Shown here piece by piece: positions 52,680 through 60,745 of a DNA stretch of 64,000 bases. This DNA is from Sanguibacter sp. HDW7 (GTDB taxonomy: Bacteria > Actinomycetota > Actinomycetes > Actinomycetales > Cellulomonadaceae). The first letter of the stretch is position 1; every line of letters begins with the position of its first letter. The DNA lies in assembly GCF_011300875.1 (NCBI RefSeq), contig NZ_CP049862.1, positions 310,001-374,000 of the forward strand, read 5' to 3'. A program made the position numbers and the translations under genes. The notes under the pieces are model-generated. The model was given only the letters and a program-made list of their open reading frames with translations, was not told the DNA's origin and made no database searches.

Positions 52680-54327
52680 TCCGGGGGCGGGCGACGTGGT
52701 CGCGGGCGTGCTCGATCGCCGCGTCGAGATCGTCGAAGAGGTGACTCTCGCTCGCGAGCTCGTCGAGCACCCCCACCCGCGTGAGCACGGGCCTGTGCTG
52801 CTCCTGCACGCCCTTGACGAGCACCGTGACGCCGGCTCGCTCGAGCGTCGCGACGAGCTCGGCGAGCGCGTGCGCGCCCGTCGCATCGACGAGCCGCAGC
52901 CCCGAGAGCCGCAGGACGACGACGCGCGCGGCGTGGTCGCGCTGCACGGTCTCCGCGATGCGGTCGGCCGCGCCGAAGAACATCGAGCCGTCGAGCCGGA
53001 ACAGCGCGATGTGGTCGTCGCCGTCGACCGCAGGCCCGGGCAGCGGCTGCCGGTGGACGACGGCCGCACGCGAGAGCGCGCGCAGCGCGAGCAGGGCGGC
53101 GACCGCGAGGCCGACGACGATCGCCTGGACGAGGTCGACCGCGATCGTCACGACGGCCGTGACGACGAGGACGAGGGCGCTGCCACGCGTCGAGCGCAGG
53201 ACTGTCCGCACGGCGCGGACGTCGACCATCCGCACCGCGGTGACCATGAGCACGCCCGAGAGCGCAGCGAGCGGGATCTGCCCGACGGGGCCGGTCGCGG
53301 CGTAGATGACGAGCAGGATGATGAGGCCGTGGACGACGGCGGCGAGGCGTGTGCGTGCGCCGGCGCGCACGTTGACGGCGGTGCGCGCGATCGCGCCGGT
53401 CGCGGGCATGCCGCCGAAGAGCCCGGCGGCGACGCTCGCGAGGCCCTGGCCGACGAGCTCGCGGTCCGGGTCGTAGCGGCGGGCCTCGTCGGTGAGGGTG
53501 TCGGACGGCATGGTCGCGGCCACGCGTGCGGAGAGCAGCGACTCGATCGCGGCGAGCGCAGCGACGGCGACCGCGGGACCGGCGAGCTCGGTGAGCAGCG
53601 CGGGGGTCACCCCGGGGATCGACGGCGCGGGCAGGGAGTCGGGCAGCGCGCCGATGCGCGCGACGGGGGCGTCGAGCAGCTCGGCGGTGACGGTGACGAC
53701 GATGATCGCGACGAGCGACGCGGGCAGCGCCGCCCAGATGCGCGGCAGGACGAGCATGAGCGCGACGACGACGGCGACGGTGCCGAGCGTCCACAGGGCC
53801 TCGGGGCCGGCGCGGCCCGCGACGTCGATCGCCGCGACGAGCGGGTTCTGCCCGGCGGTCGCGCCGACGCCGACGGCCGCCGGCACCTGCTGGAGGAAGA
53901 TGATCGTCGCGATGCCGAGCGTGAAGCCCTCGACGACGGGCCACGGGATGAAGGTCACGACGCGGCCGAGCCGTGCGAGGCCGAGCCCGAGGACCATGAG
54001 GCCGGCCATGACGGCGACGAGCGGGACGGCTCCGGCGCCGTGGACGGCGACGAGAGGTGCGAGGACGACCGCCATGGCGCCCGTCGGCCCGGAGACCTGC
54101 ACGCGTGAGCCGCCGAAGACGGCGGCGACGATGCCCGCGACGACCGCGGTGACGAGGCCTGCGGCGGGGCCGACGCCCGAGCTCACGCCGAACGCGAGGG
54201 CGAGGGGGAGCGCGACGACGCCGACGGTCACACCGGCGAGGAGGTCGGCGGGGACGTGCGACCAGCGGCCGGGGCTGGTGGTGGGTGTGCTGCGGGGTGC
54301 GCGCTCTGGCGCGGAGGTGCGGGTCAT
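52669..54327 (-). CDS. SulP-family anion transporter with STAS domain
   Basis: 552 residues. About 11-12 helices; PADLLAGVTVGVVALPLALA, SGPTGAMAVVLAPLVA and ATGAIARTAVNVRAGARTRL are typical of the SulP core, and the C-terminal STAS domain lies at about 435-545 (VVLRLSGLRLVDATGAHALA). Members import sulphate, bicarbonate or other anions; substrate not determinable. ATG with weak ribosome-binding site. Confidence 0.94.
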   Translation of the reverse strand: MTRTSAPERAPRSTPTTSPGRWSHVPADLLAGVTVGVVALPLALAFGVSSGVGPAAGLVTAVVAGIVAAVFGGSRVQVSGPTGAMAVVLAPLVAVHGAGAVPLVAVMAGLMVLGLGLARLGRVVTFIPWPVVEGFTLGIATIIFLQQVPAAVGVGATAGQNPLVAAIDVAGRAGPEALWTLGTVAVVVALMLVLPRIWAALPASLVAIIVVTVTAELLDAPVARIGALPDSLPAPSIPGVTPALLTELAGPAVAVAALAAIESLLSARVAATMPSDTLTDEARRYDPDRELVGQGLASVAAGLFGGMPATGAIARTAVNVRAGARTRLAAVVHGLIILLVIYAATGPVGQIPLAALSGVLMVTAVRMVDVRAVRTVLRSTRGSALVLVVTAVVTIAVDLVQAIVVGLAVAALLALRALSRAAVVHRQPLPGPAVDGDDHIALFRLDGSMFFGAADRIAETVQRDHAARVVVLRLSGLRLVDATGAHALAELVATLERAGVTVLVKGVQEQHRPVLTRVGVLDELASESHLFDDLDAAIEHARDHVARPRTDS

Positions 54328-54438
54328 CGGGTGGGCTGCGTGCGTGGGTCAGTGACGCACGGGGTCACTCCTTCTGCCCCAGGCTAGGTCGCGGCCGACG
54401 CTGATTCGTGGGACGTCTGGTACCCCGACGGGCCGGGG

Positions 54439-55101
54439 TCAGCCCGCGCTCTCGCTCGTGGCGACGGCGGACACGGGCGTCGTCCGCGGGTCGAGCACCT
54501 GCGCGACGATCGCCTCGATGGCGAACTCGGAGGCTGCTCCGAGCTCGACGGCGGTGGGGTCGAGGAGCCACTGGATCTGGAGGCCGTCCATGACGGCGAG
54601 GATCGATGCGGCGGCCTGGTCCACCGTCTCGGGAGCGTCGACGCCCTCGTCGGCGCACATGGAGCGGAACGCTGCGGCGACCTCGACGCGCAGGTTGGCG
54701 TAGCGCTCCTCGAAGAAGCTCCGGGCCGGGTGGCCGTCCGTGACGGCTTCGCTGGAGAGCACTGTGAAGGCCTGGACGATGCCGGCGCGCTGCGCGTTGA
54801 GGAACGCCGTCTTGACGAGGTGGCGGAACAGGCCGACGCCGCCGGGGATGTGTCGGGTGGGGAGGTCCTCGACATCCTCGTCGTCGCGGAACTTGAGGAC
54901 CTCGAGGAGCAGCGCGCTCTTCGAGCCGAAGTAGTGGAGCACGCCGGCGTGGGTCATGCCGACCTGCTCGGCGATGTCGCTGAGCGGCCCCTTGTAACCC
55001 TTGGCGCCGAACGTCGCGATAGCTGCTCGGAGGATCTCCTCGCGGCGCTGCGCCGTCTCGGGTCGGGGTGCGAGCGACTTGCGGGCGGGCGAGGCGGCCA
55101 A
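54439..55101 (-). CDS. TetR-family regulator of the adjacent β-glucoside operon
   Basis: 220 residues from a TTG. HTH: ILRAAIATFGAKGYKGPLSD and EQVGMTHAGVLHYFGSKSAL. The larger C-terminal domain (about 90-210) should bind an inducer. It is divergent to the ABC/GH3 operon, and an inverted repeat lies between them at 55213-55232. TetR regulators of this sort repress sugar-uptake genes in Cellulomonadaceae, from memory. Confidence 0.9.
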   Translation of the reverse strand: MAASPARKSLAPRPETAQRREEILRAAIATFGAKGYKGPLSDIAEQVGMTHAGVLHYFGSKSALLLEVLKFRDDEDVEDLPTRHIPGGVGLFRHLVKTAFLNAQRAGIVQAFTVLSSEAVTDGHPARSFFEERYANLRVEVAAAFRSMCADEGVDAPETVDQAAASILAVMDGLQIQWLLDPTAVELGAASEFAIEAIVAQVLDPRTTPVSAVATSESAG

Positions 55102-55212
55102 GGTGAGAACTCATCTCGTTGTGGTGCAGGGGCGGCGGACCGCGGGTCAGGGGCTGCGCGCGGGGGTGGGTCCCATTGTCGTTGCGGAACTGTGACCCTG
55201 TCGACTTCCCAT

Positions 55213-55232
55213 CTTACTTTCTCGACAGTAAG
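55213..55232. promoter_or_regulatory. Putative TetR operator
   Basis: Inverted repeat CTTACT-8-AGTAAG in the divergent region between the TetR gene and the substrate-binding-protein gene, 62 bp before the latter. Position and dyad spacing are typical of a TetR-family operator. Confidence 0.7.
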
Positions 55233-55294
55233 TTGTAGTCACCCAACCTGGCAACGACCCCGACGACGGGGCTCGAACCGACACAGGAGCGACG

Positions 55295-56998
55295 ATGAAG
55301 TCACCCAAGAAGGCCGCGGCGGCATTTGCCACGGCCGCAGCTCTCCTCCTCGCCGGCTGTGGGGGTGCCGCCACCGACGGCACCCCCACCACCGGTAGCG
55401 CGACCCCCGGCGGCACGGACACCGGCACCAAGGGCACCGGCACCGTGGCGCTCACGATCGCCAAGCCCGACGGCGCGATCACCACCGAGTCCCACAACCC
55501 CTTCCTCGGCGACACCTCGGCCTCGAAGTACGGCTACCGCCAGGTGATGTTCGAGACGATGGCTCTCGTCAACACGGCCGACAGCACGGTCGTCACCCCG
55601 CGCCTCGCCTCGAAGGTCGAGTGGAACGCCGACTACACCGCGCTCACCGTCACGGCGCGCGACGGCGTCAAGTGGCACGACGGCAAGCCGTTCACCATCG
55701 CGGACATCGTCGGCACCTTCGACATGTACCTCAGCGGCCGCCTCACCGACTCGGCCGCCCTCAACTACCTCGGTGCCGAGGTCAACGGCACCTCCGCCAC
55801 CCTGAAGTTCAAGGACTCGAAGTTCGTCAAGCGCGCCTCTGTCCTCCACGTCCCGATCGTTCCCAAGCACGTCTGGGACAACCTCGCTGACCCGTCGACG
55901 GCCCCGCTCACCGGCGAGGGCGAGGCGGTCGGTACCGGCCCGTACACGCTCGAGTCGTGGACCACGCAGGCCGTCACGCTCAAGGCCAACCCCGACTGGT
56001 GGGGCGGCGCGCTCGCCGTCCCCGAGCTCCACTACGTCTCCTACGGCGACAACGCGGCCCTCACGACCGCCCTCGCCACCGGCGACGCCGACTGGGCCCA
56101 GGCGTTCCTCCCGCAGATCCAGGCGTCGTTCCTCGGCGTCGACAAGGCGAACCGCCAGCTCATCACCCCCACGGCCGGCGCCGGGACGCTCTTCCTCAAC
56201 ATGACCCGCAAGCCGTTCAACAACCCGGCGCTCCGCCAGGCCCTCGCGTGGACGGTCGACCGCTCCGGGTACGTCGATGTCGCCCGTGAGGGTGCCTCCG
56301 CGGTCGTCGACTCCGTCACGGGCCTCGGCCCGTCGCTCCAGAAGGACGTCATCGGCGAGTTCGCCGGGCAGGTCTACACGGTCGACGTCGAGAAGGCCAA
56401 GACGATCCTCACGGACGCCGGCTACACCGGTGTCGGCACGGCGCTCGTGGACCCCGACGGCGAGAAGGTCACCTTCTCCGTCTCTGTCCCCGCCGGCTGG
56501 TCCGACTGGAACACCGAGCAGGCGCTCCTCGCCGAGGAGCTCAAGCAGCTCGGCATCGAGGTCACCATCGACCAGCCCGACTGGGGCGGCTGGGACGAGG
56601 CCCGTCAGAAGGCCACGTTCGACGCGATCATCCACTGGCTCGACGGTGAGGGCGCCTGGGGCGTCTACGACTCGATGATGGGCACCCGCTGGATCGACAC
56701 GAAGAAGGACACCGCGCAGTTCAACTTCGGTCGCTACAACAACCCGGCCGTCGACGAGGCGCTCGCTGCCTACGCCACCGCCGACAACGACGACGCCCGA
56801 CTCGCGGCCATGACGACGATCCAGCAGGCGTTCGTCAAGGACGTCCCGGCGATCCCGCTCGGCGCGCACCCGCTCATCGGCCTGTTCAACGAGCGTGCCT
56901 ACACGGGCTGGCCGACGACGGACAACATGTACGCCTCGGCCGACCCGACGCAGGCCGAGATCACCATGGTCCTGCAGAACCTCAAGCCCGTCTCCTGA
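55295..56998 (+). CDS. ABC transporter substrate-binding lipoprotein, family 5 (SBP_bac_5)
   Basis: 567 residues. Lipobox LLLAGC with Cys22. YGYRQVMFETMALVNTADST, PTAGAGTLFLNMTRKPFNNP and GTGPYTLESWTTQAVTLKAN are characteristic of peptide/nickel-type binding proteins. In Actinobacteria such systems also import cello-oligosaccharides and β-glucosides; the β-glucosidase at the operon's end supports a carbohydrate here. Confidence 0.92.
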   Translation: MKSPKKAAAAFATAAALLLAGCGGAATDGTPTTGSATPGGTDTGTKGTGTVALTIAKPDGAITTESHNPFLGDTSASKYGYRQVMFETMALVNTADSTVVTPRLASKVEWNADYTALTVTARDGVKWHDGKPFTIADIVGTFDMYLSGRLTDSAALNYLGAEVNGTSATLKFKDSKFVKRASVLHVPIVPKHVWDNLADPSTAPLTGEGEAVGTGPYTLESWTTQAVTLKANPDWWGGALAVPELHYVSYGDNAALTTALATGDADWAQAFLPQIQASFLGVDKANRQLITPTAGAGTLFLNMTRKPFNNPALRQALAWTVDRSGYVDVAREGASAVVDSVTGLGPSLQKDVIGEFAGQVYTVDVEKAKTILTDAGYTGVGTALVDPDGEKVTFSVSVPAGWSDWNTEQALLAEELKQLGIEVTIDQPDWGGWDEARQKATFDAIIHWLDGEGAWGVYDSMMGTRWIDTKKDTAQFNFGRYNNPAVDEALAAYATADNDDARLAAMTTIQQAFVKDVPAIPLGAHPLIGLFNERAYTGWPTTDNMYASADPTQAEITMVLQNLKPVS

Positions 56999-57090
56999 CG
57001 GACCACATCACGCAGCGGGTCGGAGTGGCCCACCGGCCACCCCGGCCCGCTGTCCGTCGCACGGCTGACGACCCCTGGAAGGTTCCCCTC

Positions 57091-57909
57091 GTGAAAGATC
57101 CCCTGCTCTCGATACGCGACTTCTCGGTCGTGTACGAGGTCGACCCGCCCGTGGAGGCGGTGAAGAACGTCTCCCTCACCCTCCACCGCGGTGAGATCCT
57201 CGGACTCGCCGGCGAGTCCGGGTGCGGCAAGACGACACTCGCCTACGGCATCCAGCGGCTCCTGCGTCCCCCGGCGACGATCCCTGGCGGGTCCGTCGTC
57301 TGGCACGACGCGGACGGCACCGACACCGACGTCCTGGGTCTGTCGGCCGACGCGATGATGTCGTTCCGCTGGGACAAGATCTCCATGGTGTTCCAGGGCG
57401 CGATGAACGCCCTCAACCCCGTGGCCACGATCGGTTCCCAGCTCGCCGACGTCTTCGAGGTGCACCGCCCGCAGATGACGCGGGCCCAGCGCACGGCCGC
57501 CGTCGTCGAGCTGCTCGACATCGTCAAGGTCGGCGGCCAGCGCATCAAGAGCTACCCGCACGAGCTCTCCGGCGGCATGCGTCAGCGCATCATGATCGCG
57601 ATGGCGCTCGCGCTGCGCCCCCAGCTCGTCGTCATGGACGAGCCGACGACGGCGCTCGACGTGCTCGTCCAGCGGGAGATCCTCCGCGAGATCACCAACC
57701 TCCGCGAGGCCTTCGGGTTCTCGGTCGTCTTCATCACCCACGACCTGCCGCTGCTCCTCGAGATCTCCGACCGGATCGCGATCATGAAGGACGGCGAGAT
57801 CGTCGAGCAGGACACCGCGGAGAACATCTGGTTCCGCCCCCAGCACGACTACACGAAGAAGCTTCTGTCGTCGTTCCCGCGCCTCACCGCCGAGAAGAAG
57901 GTGCGCTGA
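57091..57909 (+). CDS. ABC transporter ATP-binding protein 1 (Dpp/Opp type)
   Basis: 272 residues from GTG with GGAAGG upstream. Walker A GESGCGKT, ELSGGMRQRIMIAMALA signature (LSGGMRQR, typical of DppD/OppD), Walker B LVVMDEPTTALD, H-loop VFITHDLP. Its C terminus lacks the usual Cys-rich iron-sulphur oligopeptide domain. The stop overlaps the next ATG. Confidence 0.92.
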   Translation: MKDPLLSIRDFSVVYEVDPPVEAVKNVSLTLHRGEILGLAGESGCGKTTLAYGIQRLLRPPATIPGGSVVWHDADGTDTDVLGLSADAMMSFRWDKISMVFQGAMNALNPVATIGSQLADVFEVHRPQMTRAQRTAAVVELLDIVKVGGQRIKSYPHELSGGMRQRIMIAMALALRPQLVVMDEPTTALDVLVQREILREITNLREAFGFSVVFITHDLPLLLEISDRIAIMKDGEIVEQDTAENIWFRPQHDYTKKLLSSFPRLTAEKKVR

Positions 57910-58709
57910 TGACCACCCTCGAGATCCGCAACGTCACCAAGACGTACCGCGTGCGCGGAGCCGGCGCGATCAACGCGCTGTCCGACGTCTCCTTCACGCT
58001 GACGACCGGACAGTGCATCGGCATGGTCGGGCAGTCCGGCTCCGGCAAGTCGACCGTCGCGAAGATCCTCACCCAGATGGAGCGGCCCACCCAGGGCTCC
58101 GTGCTCCTCGACGGCAAGCCCGTCCCCACGCGCGGCGCGGCCCTGCGTGCCTACCGGCAGCAGCTGCGGATGATCTTCCAGGACCCGTTCGCCTCCCTCA
58201 ACCCGTACCACACGATCCGCCACCACGTGGAGCGGCCCCTGGCACTGTCCGGCGTCGTCCCCGACGACGAGATCGAGGCGGAGGTGCATCGCCTGCTCGA
58301 GAAGGTCCACCTCGACCCGAAGGTCGTCATCGACCGCCGGCCGCACGAGCTCTCGGGCGGCCAGCGTCAGCGCGTCGCCATCGCTCGCGCGCTCGCCCCG
58401 CGCCCGACGCTCCTCGTCGCCGACGAGCCCGTCTCGATGCTCGACGTCTCGCTGCGCATGGGCGTCCTCAACCTGCTCGCCGAGATCCGGCAGGCTGACG
58501 GCCTCGGCGTCCTCTACATCACCCACGACCTCGCCACGGCGCGGTACTTCTCCGACGAGATCATCGTCCTCAACCAGGGGCGCATCGTGGAGCACGGTCC
58601 GGCCGACGAGGTCATCCTGCGCCCGCAGGACCCCTACACCCGTGCTCTCCGTGGGGCCTCGCCCGACCCGGAGCGCTTCTTCGCCGAGCGCGCTGGAGGT
58701 GCTTCATGA
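57909..58709 (+). CDS. ABC transporter ATP-binding protein 2 (Dpp/Opp type)
   Basis: 266 residues. Walker A GQSGSGKS, signature ELSGGQRQRVAIARALAP, Walker B LLVADEPVSMLD, H-loop YITHDLATAR. Forms a heterodimer with the preceding ATPase. Overlaps it (TGATG) and the permease gene (ATGA). Confidence 0.92.
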   Translation: MTTLEIRNVTKTYRVRGAGAINALSDVSFTLTTGQCIGMVGQSGSGKSTVAKILTQMERPTQGSVLLDGKPVPTRGAALRAYRQQLRMIFQDPFASLNPYHTIRHHVERPLALSGVVPDDEIEAEVHRLLEKVHLDPKVVIDRRPHELSGGQRQRVAIARALAPRPTLLVADEPVSMLDVSLRMGVLNLLAEIRQADGLGVLYITHDLATARYFSDEIIVLNQGRIVEHGPADEVILRPQDPYTRALRGASPDPERFFAERAGGAS

Positions 58710-59767
58710 CCACGACCGATGCAGTGGAGGTCGTCGCCGAGGGCACCACCGCCACGCGGGCGACCAAGGCCCGGGCGCGTGTCCCGTGGCGCTTCCTGGG
58801 GCAGCGCGCCGCGTTCTACCTCTTCACCCTGTGGGCCGCGCTCACCATCAACTTCTTCGTGCCGCGCATGATGAAGGGCGACGCCGTCGACAACTACCTC
58901 GCGCGCAACCGGGAGATCTCGCCCGAGGCCGCGGACGCGCTGCGTGCGCTCCTCGGCCTGGACTCCGACAAGTCGATGTGGCAGCAGTACCTCGACTACT
59001 TCGGGATGCTCGCCCGCGGTGACCTCGGCGTCGCGATCACCCACGGCCTGCAGCCGGTGAGCGGCGTCGTCGCCTCCGCACTGCCCTGGACCATCGGGCT
59101 CATCGGCATGGCCACCCTCGCCGCGGTCGTCATCGGCACCGTCGGCGGTGCGTACGTCGGGTGGAGGCGCGGCTCGAGCCTCGACGCCCTCATCCCCATC
59201 ACGACGTTCCTCTCGACCGTCCCGTACTTCTGGATCGGCCTCATGGCGATCTCGGTCTTCTCCGTCGGCCTCGGCTGGTTCCCCATCGGCAAGGCGTACG
59301 GCGTCGGGCAGGTGCCGGGCTTCAACATGGAGTTCATCGGAGACGTCATCAAGCACGGCGTCCTCCCGCTCGCGACGATCGTCATCGCGTCGCTCGGCGG
59401 CTGGATGCTCGGCATGCGCAACATGATGCTCACCGTCCTCGACGAGGACTACATCACCGTCGCGCAGGCCAAGGGCATGCCGAACCGCCGCGTCATGTGG
59501 CGCTACGCGGCACGGAACGCCGTCCTCCCGCAGATCCAGTCGTTCGCCCTGTCGATCGGCTTCATCGTCGGCGGCGCGATCATCGTCGAGCAGGTCTTCT
59601 CCTACCCGGGCGTCGGCAAGATGCTCCTCGACGCGACGAACGCGAAGGACTACGCCCTCATGCAGGGCGGCTTCCTCGTCATCGTGCTCGCCGTCCTCGT
59701 CGCGAACATCGTCGCAGACCTCGTCTACGCGGTCCTCGACCCTCGTACCCGTCAGTCGGAGGCATGA
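58706..59767 (+). CDS. ABC transporter permease 1 (DppB-like)
   Basis: 353 residues. N-terminal helix (FYLFTLWAALTINFFVPRMM), then about five more; EAA coupling motif near VLDEDYITVAQAKGMPNRRV (with DYITVAQAKG replacing the classical EAA). C-terminal half (YPGVGKMLLDATNAKDYALM) is the DppB type. The N terminus is longer than usual. Confidence 0.92.
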   Translation: MTTTDAVEVVAEGTTATRATKARARVPWRFLGQRAAFYLFTLWAALTINFFVPRMMKGDAVDNYLARNREISPEAADALRALLGLDSDKSMWQQYLDYFGMLARGDLGVAITHGLQPVSGVVASALPWTIGLIGMATLAAVVIGTVGGAYVGWRRGSSLDALIPITTFLSTVPYFWIGLMAISVFSVGLGWFPIGKAYGVGQVPGFNMEFIGDVIKHGVLPLATIVIASLGGWMLGMRNMMLTVLDEDYITVAQAKGMPNRRVMWRYAARNAVLPQIQSFALSIGFIVGGAIIVEQVFSYPGVGKMLLDATNAKDYALMQGGFLVIVLAVLVANIVADLVYAVLDPRTRQSEA

Positions 59768-59770
59768 CCG

Positions 59771-60745
59771 ATGTCCAGCACGCACCTCAACGCACGGCAG
59801 CGCACGGCCAAGATCGGCCAGGCCTTCGCGATGTTCCGCAACGCCAAGTCGATCACGGGTCTCTCGATCCTCGCGTTCTTCGTCCTCGTCGCGGTCTTCG
59901 CGGAGCAGCTCGCCCCGTTCTCCCCGACGCAGATCAACCCGAGGGCACGTCTCCAGGCCCCGTCGGCCGAGCACTGGCTGGGCACGACGCACCTCGGTGA
60001 GGACGTCCTCAGCCAGGTCATCTACGGCACGCGCGGCGTCGTCATCGTCGGCGCGCTCACGGCGGTCATCACGATGACGATCGCCATCATCGTCGGCGTC
60101 CTGGCGGGCTACCTGCCCGGCTGGCGGTCCGAGGCGCTGTCAGCCCTCGCGAACGTCTTCCTCGTCATCCCCGGCATCCCGATCCTCATCATCATCGCCT
60201 CGCGCTTCACCAACCCGCCGTTGTGGTTGATCGCCACGGTCCTCGGCCTCCTGGGCTGGGGCTGGGGCGCGCGCGTCCTGCGCGCGCAGACGATGTCGCT
60301 GCGCAACCGTGACTTCGTCCAGGCGGCGAAGCTCAACGGCGAGCGGCTCCACCGGATCATCGGCGTCGAGATGCTGCCGAACCTCATGGCGATCATCGCC
60401 TCGTCGTTCGTCGGCTCCGTCACCGCCGCGATCCTCGGCCTGACGACGCTCTCGTACATCGGCGTCATCCCGGTCAACGCCTACAACTGGGGAACGATCC
60501 TCAACTGGGCGTCCGCCCAGGGGGCGTTCATCCAGAACCAGTGGTGGTGGTACCTGCCCCCGGGCCTGTGCATCGCCGCGATCGGCGTCGCCCTCGCGCT
60601 GCTCAACTTCGGCATCGACGAGTACATCAACCCGCGCCTGCGGTCGGCGGGCGAGCGCGCCCGCGCCATGAAGAAGAAGGGGCTCGACGTGCGGAACGCA
60701 GTCACCGTCGTCCGCGCCCACCAGAACCCGACGGAGATTTCGTGA
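59771..60745 (+). CDS. ABC transporter permease 2 (DppC-like)
   Basis: 324 residues. About six membrane helices; LGTTHLGEDVLSQVIYGTRG and NRDFVQAAKLNGERLHRIIG mark the DppC/OppC type. It pairs with permease 1 to form the pore. The stop overlaps the GTG of the β-glucosidase gene, so enzyme and transporter are co-translated. Confidence 0.92.
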   Translation: MSSTHLNARQRTAKIGQAFAMFRNAKSITGLSILAFFVLVAVFAEQLAPFSPTQINPRARLQAPSAEHWLGTTHLGEDVLSQVIYGTRGVVIVGALTAVITMTIAIIVGVLAGYLPGWRSEALSALANVFLVIPGIPILIIIASRFTNPPLWLIATVLGLLGWGWGARVLRAQTMSLRNRDFVQAAKLNGERLHRIIGVEMLPNLMAIIASSFVGSVTAAILGLTTLSYIGVIPVNAYNWGTILNWASAQGAFIQNQWWWYLPPGLCIAAIGVALALLNFGIDEYINPRLRSAGERARAMKKKGLDVRNAVTVVRAHQNPTEIS